Assembly (NCBI GenBank): GCA_964415195.1
Contig: CAYPYD010000003.1
Coordinates: 1-64,000 of the forward strand
Reading direction: 5' to 3'
From: WTXA01 sp964415195
GTDB lineage: Bacteria; Bacillota; TC1
DNA length: 64,000 nt
This document shows, piece by piece, positions 26,583-36,489 of the stretch (positions within the stretch are counted from its first letter, which is position 1; each line of letters begins with the position of its first letter). The notes beneath the pieces are model-generated. The model was not told the origin of the DNA, searched no databases, and worked only from the letters and a program-made list of their open reading frames with translations. The translations under genes and the position numbers were made by a program.

Positions 26583-29500
26583 ATGAATATGAAATTAAAG
26601 GATGGATTAAACAAGCTAGGAACATATATAGGGATTGGTATGAGTAATTACAAAATAAAGAGGAAGCACAGACAAAGACAAGGTTTAATTAGTAAATCTT
26701 TGTCTATTTTTTTAATCGCTACCCTTATCTTCACTTCAAGTAATTTACAAGGTGTAAGAGCTGAGGTGGGTAGTACAAATAGTAGCCTTGAAACAACCGA
26801 AAGCAAGGAATATATAAACAAGGATCCGGCTGCAGAGGAGGCTCCGATCATTAGTGAAATAGTGGAGAAAAGGACTCTTAATACCAAGACCTTCATGCAC
26901 TCTGACTATACTATGACCACTTCCACCTATCCAGCTAATATCTTCTATGAAGAAGCTGGGAAATTAAAGGAAATAGATAATAGTCTAGTACTTAAGGGCG
27001 ATGAGTATTCAAACAAGGATAATAGCTTCAAGATTACATTTGCTAGTGATGTCTTAAAAGAGAATCTAATGAAAATTAGGGAAAATGGTTATGGAATAGA
27101 CTTTAGTCTTAAGGAATCAGCTAAAGACGAAATTAATACATTATCCAAGGCAGAAAAGAAGGAACTTAAATCTGAAATAGTACAGGAAAAGGGATTAAGT
27201 AAAGTAGAAAGTGATAACGCAAAAAAGACCGATGTGGAAAATATTGGTAGTGGTGTAATATATAGGGATGTTAAAACTGGAATTGACCTTGAATATCTAA
27301 TACAAGGTGCCAGTGTTAAGGAGAACATATATATCAAAGAAAAGGTAGCTGACCCAAGTCTAACTTTTGAGTTAAATGTAACAGGGCTAACTATCGGAAT
27401 TAATGTGATAGGCAATATTGAACTAAAGGACCAAAAGACAGGGAAATCAGTTTATGAGATTCCTAAACCTTTTATGTTTGATGCAAATAATGAGAGTACT
27501 GACAAGGTGGCGTTCATACTAGAGAAGACAAGCGAGAGCAAGGCAACTATTAAATATATTCCAGATAGTGAGTGGCTGAATGCTAAAGGAAGAAGCTATC
27601 CAGTAATAGTGGATCCACCAGTATTTAGCTCTAATCATATAAATGATATTAAAGATACTTTTGTTGATCAAAATGATAGTGAAGATAAGTGGCAGAACAT
27701 GTATTTAAGAGCCGGAAGAAATTCTAATGGTGGGTTAAGACGATCTTTTGTGAAGGTACAATTACCAACTATTGGAAGTGGTGATGTGGTAATTGAGTCA
27801 TTGATGCTGCTTTATGCAGAAGGTTCACAGACTGTTGGGACCAATACTGTCTTTGTACATAAAAACTCATCCCCTATGCCTAGTGCAACATATGCTGGTA
27901 CTTTATGGAATAATCAGCAGACTTGCGTTGCGACAACAGAGGACTACAAAATGGTAAATGCTGGAACTAGTGGCTGGGTTAGTTTTGATATTACCCAGAC
28001 TGCTAAGGATTGGTACCTTAATGGAAATAATTATGGTATTAGCTTAAGGGCTGATGGTTCAGCAACTGGTCATAATGCTGTTTTTTGGTCCTCAGATACA
28101 AGCTATTCGACTATAAGACCAACTATGCTTGTTAGATACGTTAACAGTACAGGTATTGAGGGACATCAGACTTATCATACCCAGGATGCAGGTAGGGGTG
28201 GAACTGTTTATGTAAACGACTATACTGGTGATATGACAATTGAAAGACCAATAATGGTAGAAAAAGGTGAGATTAATCCTTTATCAATTACTGCCTACTT
28301 TAATGGTAACTACAAGGATGTTAATAAGTTGTTAGGTTACGGTTGGGGTCTTAATATTTCACAGTACATTTCTTGGAAAGATCGTCTCTTGTTTGCTGAT
28401 GGTATAGGTAGGATGTTGTATCAGGATGCTGATGGAACCCAGCACTACTATATTCAAAATCCGAATGGTGAATTTAGAGATGAGGATAGTAGTACTGATA
28501 CAGTAATGACTAATGGTGGTCCTATTATGTATTACTATGATATGAAAGATAAGAATAACAATCACCTATATTTTGATACCATTGGTAGATTAACCAGGAT
28601 AATGGACAAAAATAGTAACAGGATTGATATAAGCTATGATGTAAGTTCTAGACCAACTACAGCTGTAGCAACTAATGCTTCAGGACAGAATTTGACTACC
28701 ACAACTTTTACATATAACCCTACAAATGGTAGGTTAGGTTCAATAACTGATTCTAGAGGAAAGAACTACTACTTCAACTATACTGGAGCTGGAATGCTTG
28801 ATAATATAACAGATCCTGATGGAAACTTTGGGAAATATTTATATGACGGGAACAGGTTACCTTCTTGGGTATATGGAAATACAGGAGGCTACTATAGATA
28901 TACCTATACAGGAAATGCTCCATATAGGGTGGCTAAGGTCTTTGAAAGACCAAATGATACTGCTTTTAATACAGGTACAGAACCAGGTATGGGAATAACC
29001 TATGGACATAATACAACTACCTTTACTGACTTTGATGGGAAGATTAACGTTTACCAATATAACAATCTGGGACAGTGTACTGGAATTGTAGATAATGATG
29101 GGAATGCTATCTTTAATGATTATGGGAGTGTAGGAAATCAGAATAATCTAAAATCACAGTCAGGTGTGCAAACGCATATAAATAACTATGTATTAAATGG
29201 TAATTTTGAAAGAGGAGTTAATGAGTGGATCTATTCTAATGGCTTGGCGGGTAATACTGGTACGGGTCAGGTAGAAAGTACATATAAATACATGGGTAGT
29301 AATTCATATAAGCTTGAAAAAACCAATGCCACAGATAGAAGTTATGTTAATCAGTGGATTGCCCTGGAGAAGAGTAAGGAGTATACCTTATCAGGATATA
29401 TTAAGACCGATAATTTGGCAGCAGGAAGCAAGGCTAGTATTCAGGTTGTTTATGGGAATTTATCTAGTAGTAGTCCTCTGCGGTCTGTTTCAGATTATGC

Positions 29501-32500
29501 TCTAGGTACTAGTGACTGGACCAGGTATCAAACTACCTTTACTATTCCAGCTGATGCTACTAGTAACAAGGTGTTTGTGGAGTTGAGTTTAGAGGGTGGT
29601 GCTGGTATAGCCTACTTTGATTGTATTCAGTTGGAAGATGGTAAGACTGCTAATAGGTTTAATCTGATTGAGGATAGTAGTTTTTCTAGAGGTTTGGAAC
29701 TTTTTAGTACTGCTGGAACTGCTAGTATTGCTCCATATTCTATAGGAAGAACTGGTGCTGGGATTGCAGTGCAAGGTAATCCTAGTGGTGAGGGCAAAAT
29801 TTATCAGGAGATTAATGTTTCTGGATTAAAGGATGATAGTTATGTTTTTGGTGGTTGGGCCAGGGGTCTTTCTGTACCGGTGCCAATAAAGGCAGCAGAT
29901 GGGAATAGAAGGTTTACTCTTGAGGTTCAAATGTTTTATCTTGATGCAGTTGGACAACTTCAGTCTGAGTGGATAGCGTACAAGAGTTTTAATGATGCTT
30001 TTGAGGCTAATCAGTATATCTCAATTCCTGTTGTTGCTACAAGGAATTATACAAAACTTAGGGTGTATATGTCTTATTCATTTAATGCTAATAGTGCTGT
30101 TTTTGATGATATGCATTTGTTTAAGGATGAGTTTGGTTCTAGTTATACTTATGATGCTAATGGTAATGTTATTAGTGTTAAGGATAAGGCTAAGGAGGAG
30201 TCTACCTTCACATATACTGGTGATAACCTAAAGGATGTAACTAATCCAAATGGTGGTAAGTATGAATATACTTATGATGGAAAGAAAAACCTTCTTAGTG
30301 CGAAAACTGCAACTGGTATAGAGTATCACTATGAATATAATTCGGTGGGGAGATCCTTTAAGAATACAATTCAAAATAGTACTGGAACTCTAAGTATCTT
30401 AAGTAGCGTGACCTATAACGCGGTAAATAGTAACTTTACTGAAACCAAAACAGACAGTAAGGGTTATACAACTACAAATAGCTGGGATACTACACAAGGT
30501 AGAGTAACTGCTGTAACGGATAATGCAGGTGGAGAAGTTAAATATGGGTATGACTCCTCTGGAAGACTTAACAAGACCACCAGTGATATGAACGCTACAG
30601 AAGAAGTGGTGAATGAGAGTGTCTTCATCTCAGATAAGTTGTCACAAATTCTCCATAATGGTTTCTCATATAACTTTGAGTATGATTCCTTTGGAATGAT
30701 GCTTAAGACCAAGGTGGGAAGTGTTGATCTGGTAACTAATGAATACAATAACAACACTCATATGCTGATTAAGAGTACTTATGGTAATGGAACGGTATTT
30801 GAGCCAGTTTATGATAGTGACTATCAGCTAATTGGTAAAAAATATGGTGGAAGTATGGCTTATGAGTATGTCTATAGTGACCAGGGAGAGCTAACAACTG
30901 TTAGAGACATTGTGAATGCAAATACTACAAATTTCCTTTATGATCTAAGTGGAAGATTAGTTAAGACTACTGATACCTCAAGTAATAAGTGGGTATTTGG
31001 TTATGATACTCATAGTAATATGAATAGTATTGATAAGACTCAGTTTGGGGTACAAGAGAAGGAGAGCATTACCTTCGACCTTGATAATAAGGTTAAAAAC
31101 TTTGAACTAAGACAAGGAACAACTTCAAAAATATATCAGACTATAGAATATGATGCCATCGGCAGAATACTAGGTATTGAAACCAAAAGAGACTCAGAAG
31201 ATACAACAGCTTTAATGGAAAAGAATTATGAATATAAGAAAGTAACCATTGATGCTTCTACTACATCAGACACTACTTTGGTATCTAAGGAAGAGTCAAG
31301 TTACTTGGAGAAGGATTACACTTATGATCTTAAGGGGAACATAACCTCCATTACAGTAGGTGGTAATACTATATCCTATACTTATGATCTGATTGGTCAG
31401 TTACTCACTGAGGATAACGAAGTTACCGGTGAGTATATAGTTTATGATTATGACACAGGTGGTAATATACAGACTAAGACGGTTACCTTGAATGGTGGAA
31501 CACCAGTTGTATACAACTATGGGTATGATTCAGTCTGGAGGGATAAGCTTGTATCTTTTGATGGTAAGAGTTTAACTTATGATGCTATTGGTAATTCATT
31601 AACTATTGGTGATAGTGTACTAACCTGGATTCAAGGAAGAAAGCTTGCTACCTTTAAGAAGGATGCAACATCTGATACAGCGACCTATACTTATGATGAG
31701 AATGGTATTAGGAAAACTAAGACTGTTGGTGATGAGGTTATAGAGTACATAACTGGAGGAGGAGAAATTTTTGCTCAAAAATCCAATAATGGTACACCAT
31801 CAGATTCTAGTGATGATGTGGTTATAACTTATACTAGGGGTGCTGATGGTTCTCTAGTTTCTATGAATAGGAATGGCATTATTTACTATTATGTGACTAA
31901 TATTCAAGGAGATGTGGAACAAATACTGGGTACTAATGGTCAAGTTGTGGTATCATATGTTTATGATGCTTATGGTAGGGTAGTTGATGTTTCTGGATCA
32001 CTTGCCAGTACCTTGGGTGAGGAAAATCCTTTTAGGTATAGGTCTTATTATTTTGATATTGAGTCTGGTTATTACTATCTACAGAGCCGGTATTTTGATC
32101 CATTAATGGGTAGATTTATTAGTGCGGACTCGCAGATTAATCCAGAGGTTAATGGCGGAAATGTTTTCACTTATGCTAGTAATAATCCTGTGAATCAAAC
32201 AGATCCTGATGGACATTTTTCACGTGAACAAATTTTCAAAGCCATATCAAATACTATAAAAGTTATCAACACTATTATTAAAATAAAGAGAGCATATGAT
32301 GATGTAAAATCATCGGTAATTAATGGAGCAAAAGCTACAATAGATGATGTGAAATCAAAAGTTGTTAGTGGAACAAAGGCTACTATTAAAAGAATTAATA
32401 GTAGTAAAATTGCAAGTGATTTAAAACGGTTTGATTTATTTAATACCGACCCTCAAGTAGTGATAGATGCAAATATTATTTCAGCCTACAAGGGCTCTTT

Positions 32501-32816
32501 AGTTATAAAATCATCTTTTCTTGGTACAGCTGCCTTCTCACATGGAGCTATATTTATTGGGGATAAAGTTAAAGATTATGATACAATAAATCATGAATAC
32601 GGTCATATTGTTCAACTAAGACATATGGGAACAATTAATTATAATAGATTTATATTTGTTCCATCAGTTATATTTCATCACCTTGATATACCTGAAAAAT
32701 TGGGATTTGACTATTATAGTACACCGTGGGAGTATCAAGCAGAGCTATATGGTGGTGTGGAAAGAGGCACCTATGAATCATGGGCAGAAAAAGTTAATAT
32801 ATTCTATCCAAAATAA
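26583..32816 (+). CDS. WapA-like RHS/YD-repeat polymorphic toxin with HEYGH metalloprotease-like tip
   Basis: A 2077-residue secreted protein. A signal peptide follows a basic N terminus (hydrophobic stretch around residues 41-55). A DNRLRE-type domain spans about 353-520 (DTFVDQND to RPTMLVRYV). YD repeats cover about 600-830 and 1185-1860. Two carbohydrate-binding-like modules lie in between (about 870-1180, with NGNFERGVNEW and FDCIQLEDG). The core ends at RYRSYYFD..YYYLQSRYFDP and NNPVNQTD. The last 200 residues are the variable tip, containing H2004-E-Y-G-H2008 and a PWE motif at E2050, suggesting a zinc metalloprotease fold. The architecture resembles Bacillus subtilis WapA, which delivers C-terminal toxins to neighbours by contact. 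The tip is A/T-richer than the core, as is usual for exchangeable tips. The target is unknown. Confidence 0.88.
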   Translation: MNMKLKDGLNKLGTYIGIGMSNYKIKRKHRQRQGLISKSLSIFLIATLIFTSSNLQGVRAEVGSTNSSLETTESKEYINKDPAAEEAPIISEIVEKRTLNTKTFMHSDYTMTTSTYPANIFYEEAGKLKEIDNSLVLKGDEYSNKDNSFKITFASDVLKENLMKIRENGYGIDFSLKESAKDEINTLSKAEKKELKSEIVQEKGLSKVESDNAKKTDVENIGSGVIYRDVKTGIDLEYLIQGASVKENIYIKEKVADPSLTFELNVTGLTIGINVIGNIELKDQKTGKSVYEIPKPFMFDANNESTDKVAFILEKTSESKATIKYIPDSEWLNAKGRSYPVIVDPPVFSSNHINDIKDTFVDQNDSEDKWQNMYLRAGRNSNGGLRRSFVKVQLPTIGSGDVVIESLMLLYAEGSQTVGTNTVFVHKNSSPMPSATYAGTLWNNQQTCVATTEDYKMVNAGTSGWVSFDITQTAKDWYLNGNNYGISLRADGSATGHNAVFWSSDTSYSTIRPTMLVRYVNSTGIEGHQTYHTQDAGRGGTVYVNDYTGDMTIERPIMVEKGEINPLSITAYFNGNYKDVNKLLGYGWGLNISQYISWKDRLLFADGIGRMLYQDADGTQHYYIQNPNGEFRDEDSSTDTVMTNGGPIMYYYDMKDKNNNHLYFDTIGRLTRIMDKNSNRIDISYDVSSRPTTAVATNASGQNLTTTTFTYNPTNGRLGSITDSRGKNYYFNYTGAGMLDNITDPDGNFGKYLYDGNRLPSWVYGNTGGYYRYTYTGNAPYRVAKVFERPNDTAFNTGTEPGMGITYGHNTTTFTDFDGKINVYQYNNLGQCTGIVDNDGNAIFNDYGSVGNQNNLKSQSGVQTHINNYVLNGNFERGVNEWIYSNGLAGNTGTGQVESTYKYMGSNSYKLEKTNATDRSYVNQWIALEKSKEYTLSGYIKTDNLAAGSKASIQVVYGNLSSSSPLRSVSDYALGTSDWTRYQTTFTIPADATSNKVFVELSLEGGAGIAYFDCIQLEDGKTANRFNLIEDSSFSRGLELFSTAGTASIAPYSIGRTGAGIAVQGNPSGEGKIYQEINVSGLKDDSYVFGGWARGLSVPVPIKAADGNRRFTLEVQMFYLDAVGQLQSEWIAYKSFNDAFEANQYISIPVVATRNYTKLRVYMSYSFNANSAVFDDMHLFKDEFGSSYTYDANGNVISVKDKAKEESTFTYTGDNLKDVTNPNGGKYEYTYDGKKNLLSAKTATGIEYHYEYNSVGRSFKNTIQNSTGTLSILSSVTYNAVNSNFTETKTDSKGYTTTNSWDTTQGRVTAVTDNAGGEVKYGYDSSGRLNKTTSDMNATEEVVNESVFISDKLSQILHNGFSYNFEYDSFGMMLKTKVGSVDLVTNEYNNNTHMLIKSTYGNGTVFEPVYDSDYQLIGKKYGGSMAYEYVYSDQGELTTVRDIVNANTTNFLYDLSGRLVKTTDTSSNKWVFGYDTHSNMNSIDKTQFGVQEKESITFDLDNKVKNFELRQGTTSKIYQTIEYDAIGRILGIETKRDSEDTTALMEKNYEYKKVTIDASTTSDTTLVSKEESSYLEKDYTYDLKGNITSITVGGNTISYTYDLIGQLLTEDNEVTGEYIVYDYDTGGNIQTKTVTLNGGTPVVYNYGYDSVWRDKLVSFDGKSLTYDAIGNSLTIGDSVLTWIQGRKLATFKKDATSDTATYTYDENGIRKTKTVGDEVIEYITGGGEIFAQKSNNGTPSDSSDDVVITYTRGADGSLVSMNRNGIIYYYVTNIQGDVEQILGTNGQVVVSYVYDAYGRVVDVSGSLASTLGEENPFRYRSYYFDIESGYYYLQSRYFDPLMGRFISADSQINPEVNGGNVFTYASNNPVNQTDPDGHFSREQIFKAISNTIKVINTIIKIKRAYDDVKSSVINGAKATIDDVKSKVVSGTKATIKRINSSKIASDLKRFDLFNTDPQVVIDANIISAYKGSLVIKSSFLGTAAFSHGAIFIGDKVKDYDTINHEYGHIVQLRHMGTINYNRFIFVPSVIFHHLDIPEKLGFDYYSTPWEYQAELYGGVERGTYESWAEKVNIFYPK
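30597..32210 (+). repeat. Rhs core copy 1, homologous to 33,480-35,082
   Basis: The 3' core of the full-length rhs gene is duplicated 2.9 kb downstream. The encoded proteins align along the whole length with most residues identical, and several DNA stretches of tens of bases are near-identical (for example around 31,460-31,560 versus 34,350-34,440). Homology stops at the NNPVNQTD border, exactly where tip domains diverge. Confidence 0.9.
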
Positions 32817-32860
32817 TTAGTTAAGATATTTATATAATTTATAGATGAGGTGAAAGTATT

Positions 32861-33292
32861 ATGAAAAAAATAAATGTAATTTTATTCATCATTGGTTGTT
32901 TAGTTATATTTGCTACTGGATGTGGCAAAACAAATTATAATTTTAGGCAAACTACTGATAATATCATAAAAATCGAAGTAATTTTAATGGGAGAAATTCA
33001 TGATCCTTACACAAAACATGAAGTCACTTTAATAAAAGAAATATCGATTAATGAAGTGAATACTTTTATTGATGATTTTAAAAATGTTGAATGTTTTGAT
33101 GTATTTGGAGATCCTAAAACTTTATTTGCTGGAGATAAAGGATTTAAGGTTACTTATACTAATGGAGATTATGAAATAATCACTTACTATGCTCAAGGTT
33201 CATATAGAAAAGGAAAGTATTTAAGTTCAGAAGGTTATCACTACTTTGATGAAGAACAGTTTAATAATTTAGTAGAAAAATATTCATATTAG
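32861..33292 (+). CDS. Small lipoprotein, candidate immunity protein for the HEYGH tip
   Basis: A 143-residue protein with a lipoprotein signal: hydrophobic INVILFIIGCLVIF then FATGC with C21 as the lipidation site. The mature part of about 120 residues has no family I recognise. GAGGTGAA sits at the right distance from the ATG at 32861. It starts 44 bases after the rhs stop and ends at a strong terminator, the standard place of an immunity gene. An outward-facing lipoprotein would suit neutralising a protease that acts outside the cytoplasm, but no sequence evidence proves pairing. Confidence 0.65.
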   Translation: MKKINVILFIIGCLVIFATGCGKTNYNFRQTTDNIIKIEVILMGEIHDPYTKHEVTLIKEISINEVNTFIDDFKNVECFDVFGDPKTLFAGDKGFKVTYTNGDYEIITYYAQGSYRKGKYLSSEGYHYFDEEQFNNLVEKYSY

Positions 33293-33310
33293 AAAAATGC
33301 TAAATAATAA

Positions 33311-33344
33311 ATATAGGAAGCTTTAAAGCTTCCTATATTTATTT
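33311..33344 (+). terminator. Rho-independent terminator closing the active rhs locus
   Basis: A perfect 28-nt palindrome (33311-33338, centred on GCTTTAAAGC) with a T-rich 3' side (TTTATTTA). Read-through into the orphan cassette would have to pass it. Confidence 0.85.
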
Positions 33345-33345
33345 A

Positions 33346-33537
33346 CAAAAACCAAGACCGACAGCCACATAACGATATACAACTGGAATTATAACCTGGG
33401 TAGAATCAACTCTGTAACCTACAATGCTGGTGGTCAGGTGCATACAACTATGACTCCTAAGGAATACTAACAAGACTACCAGTAAGATGAATGCTACTGA
33501 AAATGTAGTGAATGAAAGTGCCTTCATCTCAGACTAG
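33346..33537 (+). pseudogene. Decayed 5' part of an orphan rhs core
   Basis: This stretch aligns with 30,440-30,650 of the intact rhs gene (ACCAAGACCGACAG versus ACCAAAACAGACAG at the start; AATGAAAGTGCCTTCATCTC near the end). It is interrupted by small indels and ends at a TAG (33535-33537) where the intact copy has AAG (lysine). No ribosome site precedes it. It is the degraded left edge of the displaced cassette. Confidence 0.8.
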
Positions 33538-35670
33538 TTGGCACAGCTTCTCCATAATGGTTTCTCATATAACTTTGAATATGATTCTTACGGCATGATG
33601 ACAAAGACCAAGGTGGGAAGTGTTGATCTAGTTACTAATGAATACAACAATAATACCCATATGTTAACTAAGAGTACCTATGGTAATGGAACAGTATTTG
33701 AGCCAGTCTATGATAGCAACTATCAGCTGATTGGTAAGAAATATGGTGGGAACCTTTCTTATGAGTATGTCTACAGTGACCAAGGGGAACTTGCAACTGT
33801 TAAGGATAACCTAAACCTTATTAATACCAATTTCCTTTATGACTTAAGTGGAAGATTAGTCAAGACTACTGATACTTTAGGAAACAAGTGGGTGTTTGGT
33901 TATGATACTCATAGTAATATGAACAGTATAGACAAGACTCAGTTTGGAGTTGGGGAGAAGGAAAGTATTACCTTTGATTTGGATAACAAGGTAACTAACT
34001 TCCAACTTCATCAGGGAACAGTCAAGAAACTTGATCAGACTGTTGTCTATGATACTATTGGTAGAATATTAAGTATAGGAACCAAGGATGGGGCTGATGT
34101 TACAAAAGTCACTAAGAGTTATGAGTACAAGCCAGGTGTTGGAACTAATGGAACAACAACTCTGGTATCCAAGGAAACTATTGGCTCAATGAGTAAGGAT
34201 TATACCTATGACCTTAAGGGGAATATAACTTCAATTACATTTGGTGGCAATACTATTTCCTATACTTATGATTTAATAGGTCAGTTATTGACTGAGAATA
34301 ACGAGGTTACCGGCGAGTATATAGTTTATGATTATGATACAGGTGGTAATATACAGACTAAAACAGTTACCTTGAATGAAGGAACTCCAGTTGTATACAA
34401 CTATGGGTATGATTCAGTCTGGAAGGATAAGCTTGTTTCCTTTGATGGTAAGAGTTTAACTTATGATGCTATAGGTAATCCGTTAACTATTGGTGATAGT
34501 GTACTAACCTGGATTCAGGGAAGAAAACTCTCAACTTTCAAGAAGGATGCAACATCAGAAACTGCAACATATACTTATGATGAGAATGGTATTAGGAAAA
34601 CTAAGGTTGTTGGTGATGAGGTTATAGAGTATATCACTAGTGGTGGTGAGGTTGTTGCGCAGAGGTCTAATAACGGTACTACTGGTGATTCTAGTGATGA
34701 TGTTGTTATTACTTTTACTAGGGGTGCTGATGGTTCTTTAATTTCTATGAATAGGAATGGTACTATTTACTATTATGTAACTAATATTCAGGGTGATGTG
34801 GAACAAATATTGGATTCAGATGGTGATGTTGTGGTATCATATGTTTATGATGCTTATGGTAGAGTTGTTAGTATTTCTGGTGATTTTGCAAGCACTATAG
34901 GTGCGGAGAATCCTTTCAGGTACAGATCTTACTACTTTGATAGTGAGTCTGGTTATTACTATCTGCAGAGCCGGTATTATGATCCATTGGTGGGAAGATT
35001 TATAAGTGCAGATGATAGAGTTGTTGATAATGGGAATTTGTTTACATATTGCAATAATAATCCTGTTAATCAAACTGATCAAGAGGGGCATTGGCCAAAA
35101 TGGCTTAAAAAATTATCAAATAAAATAACAAAGACTGTTGAAAATACTATTTCGGTTGTAAAAATGTCAATTAAGACAAAAAGCAAAGTAATTGTGAAAA
35201 AAACAGTAAATATAAGAAACAAAGTAAGCAAAATAATAAATAATAAAATAGAAAAATTAATTCCAGAGATGACCATATCACAAGGATTATCCTTTAGTGC
35301 AAGTGGGTTTGGTTATTCTGGAAGTGTTCAATTAGGGATTTCAAGTGATCCAAGTGGTGGCTTATCAATTGATTTTACAAAAGCCTATGGTCATTCATCA
35401 ATGTCGAGCACGCCAAGCATTGGATTTGCAAAATATCTAACGTTTATGAATGTGGCTAAAGTTCAAGACTTAAAGGACTATTCTACACAATCTGGAGGTT
35501 CAGGTTCTTATTTGGTAAATATAGGTGTTGAACAAATAAGAATAGTAGATAATGAAGGTGAAATTCATAATGGAATTTCTATACTAACAGGCGTTGGTAC
35601 TCCAGGTGTTGAAGCACATGTGGAATTGGCAAATACGTCGCAATTAAGCATAAATATATTTAAGGATTAG
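33538..35670 (+). CDS. Orphan rhs C-terminal cassette with a second, different toxin tip
   Basis: A 710-codon frame that opens at TTG right after the TAG. It has no signal peptide, no DNRLRE domain and no plausible ribosome site, so it is probably not an expressed secreted protein by itself. Residues 1 to about 515 match the 3' core of the intact rhs protein. After NNPVNQTDQEGH comes an unrelated tip of about 195 residues: a lysine-rich helical part (about 520-580) then a glycine/serine-rich region with SFSASGFGYSGSVQLGIS and GGSGSYLVNIG. I do not recognise the tip. The layout matches orphan rhs-CT modules that can recombine into the full-length gene and replace its tip. The 515-residue core with GRFISAD is intact enough for that. 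Confidence 0.75.
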   Translation: MAQLLHNGFSYNFEYDSYGMMTKTKVGSVDLVTNEYNNNTHMLTKSTYGNGTVFEPVYDSNYQLIGKKYGGNLSYEYVYSDQGELATVKDNLNLINTNFLYDLSGRLVKTTDTLGNKWVFGYDTHSNMNSIDKTQFGVGEKESITFDLDNKVTNFQLHQGTVKKLDQTVVYDTIGRILSIGTKDGADVTKVTKSYEYKPGVGTNGTTTLVSKETIGSMSKDYTYDLKGNITSITFGGNTISYTYDLIGQLLTENNEVTGEYIVYDYDTGGNIQTKTVTLNEGTPVVYNYGYDSVWKDKLVSFDGKSLTYDAIGNPLTIGDSVLTWIQGRKLSTFKKDATSETATYTYDENGIRKTKVVGDEVIEYITSGGEVVAQRSNNGTTGDSSDDVVITFTRGADGSLISMNRNGTIYYYVTNIQGDVEQILDSDGDVVVSYVYDAYGRVVSISGDFASTIGAENPFRYRSYYFDSESGYYYLQSRYYDPLVGRFISADDRVVDNGNLFTYCNNNPVNQTDQEGHWPKWLKKLSNKITKTVENTISVVKMSIKTKSKVIVKKTVNIRNKVSKIINNKIEKLIPEMTISQGLSFSASGFGYSGSVQLGISSDPSGGLSIDFTKAYGHSSMSSTPSIGFAKYLTFMNVAKVQDLKDYSTQSGGSGSYLVNIGVEQIRIVDNEGEIHNGISILTGVGTPGVEAHVELANTSQLSINIFKD

Positions 35671-35685
35671 AAGGTGGTTGCTAAT

Positions 35686-36423
35686 ATGAAAAATAAGAAA
35701 ATCACAAAAGTAATTACAATAATTATTATATTAATTATAATTATGTATTTATTTATAAGGTGTATTAATTATGACAGTGATAATAAACATAATATAATGA
35801 ATTTTCAATTAAATAATATTACTCAAGAAACAATGATAAAAGTTAAAAAAAATATGAATTTAAAGATATTAAATAGTGAATATAATTTATCGGGTGTGAA
35901 GAAGTTTGATGTGAATAATGAAGGATTAGTAGCACTAAGTTCAGAAAAATTTAGTACTACTAAGATAATTAACATTTACAATAATAAAGGTGAATATCAA
36001 TATGGTTATACTTTTTATCTTGATGGGGACTATTATATAAAATGGGAAAATTCTTATTTAGGTATACTTTCAGTGAGAAGCGATGTCATTCTTTTTGTTG
36101 ATTCAAATGGTAATTTTATAAAATATGGTGAAGTTAAAAATAATTACTATAATAGAGAAGTATTTAAAGAATTAGATAAACCATATAGATTTATAAATGG
36201 TATGACATATAATTTTAAAAAAAATATTGGTATATTGGGGTTGTTAACTAATGACTATTCACAAGTTGAAATAGTTAACGAAAAAGGCAATGAATATTTA
36301 ATCTATGATATAAAACAAGAATTATTTATTAACGTAATAATTTCCATACTAACTCCATTAATTATTTTTATAGTGGTTATTTATGGTACAGTTAAATATT
36401 TTATTCATAAGAAAAAACAATAA
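35686..36423 (+). CDS. Two-TM membrane protein, candidate immunity protein for the orphan tip
   Basis: A 245-residue protein; I chose the ATG at 35686 because AAGGTGG lies 8 bases upstream, rather than the in-frame GTG at 35674. An N-terminal TM helix (about 8-26, VITIIIILIIIMYLFI) is followed by a domain of about 180 residues predicted outside the cytoplasm and a second TM helix near the end (about 217-238). No family recognised. It starts 15 bases after the orphan cassette, is very A/T-rich like the tip, and is placed as an immunity gene would be. A membrane location suggests the tip acts at or across the membrane (inference). Confidence 0.6.
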   Translation: MKNKKITKVITIIIILIIIMYLFIRCINYDSDNKHNIMNFQLNNITQETMIKVKKNMNLKILNSEYNLSGVKKFDVNNEGLVALSSEKFSTTKIINIYNNKGEYQYGYTFYLDGDYYIKWENSYLGILSVRSDVILFVDSNGNFIKYGEVKNNYYNREVFKELDKPYRFINGMTYNFKKNIGILGLLTNDYSQVEIVNEKGNEYLIYDIKQELFINVIISILTPLIIFIVVIYGTVKYFIHKKKQ

Positions 36424-36489
36424 TATTTTATCAATATTACTAATTCATTAAAACAAAACTTGGATTTGTTCGATTTTTGTACAGTATCG

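Noticed and set aside
33538..35670. The orphan rhs frame as a full, independently expressed toxin
   Set aside because: It lacks a signal peptide, N-terminal domains and a ribosome site, and it begins right after a stop that interrupts a homologous upstream segment.
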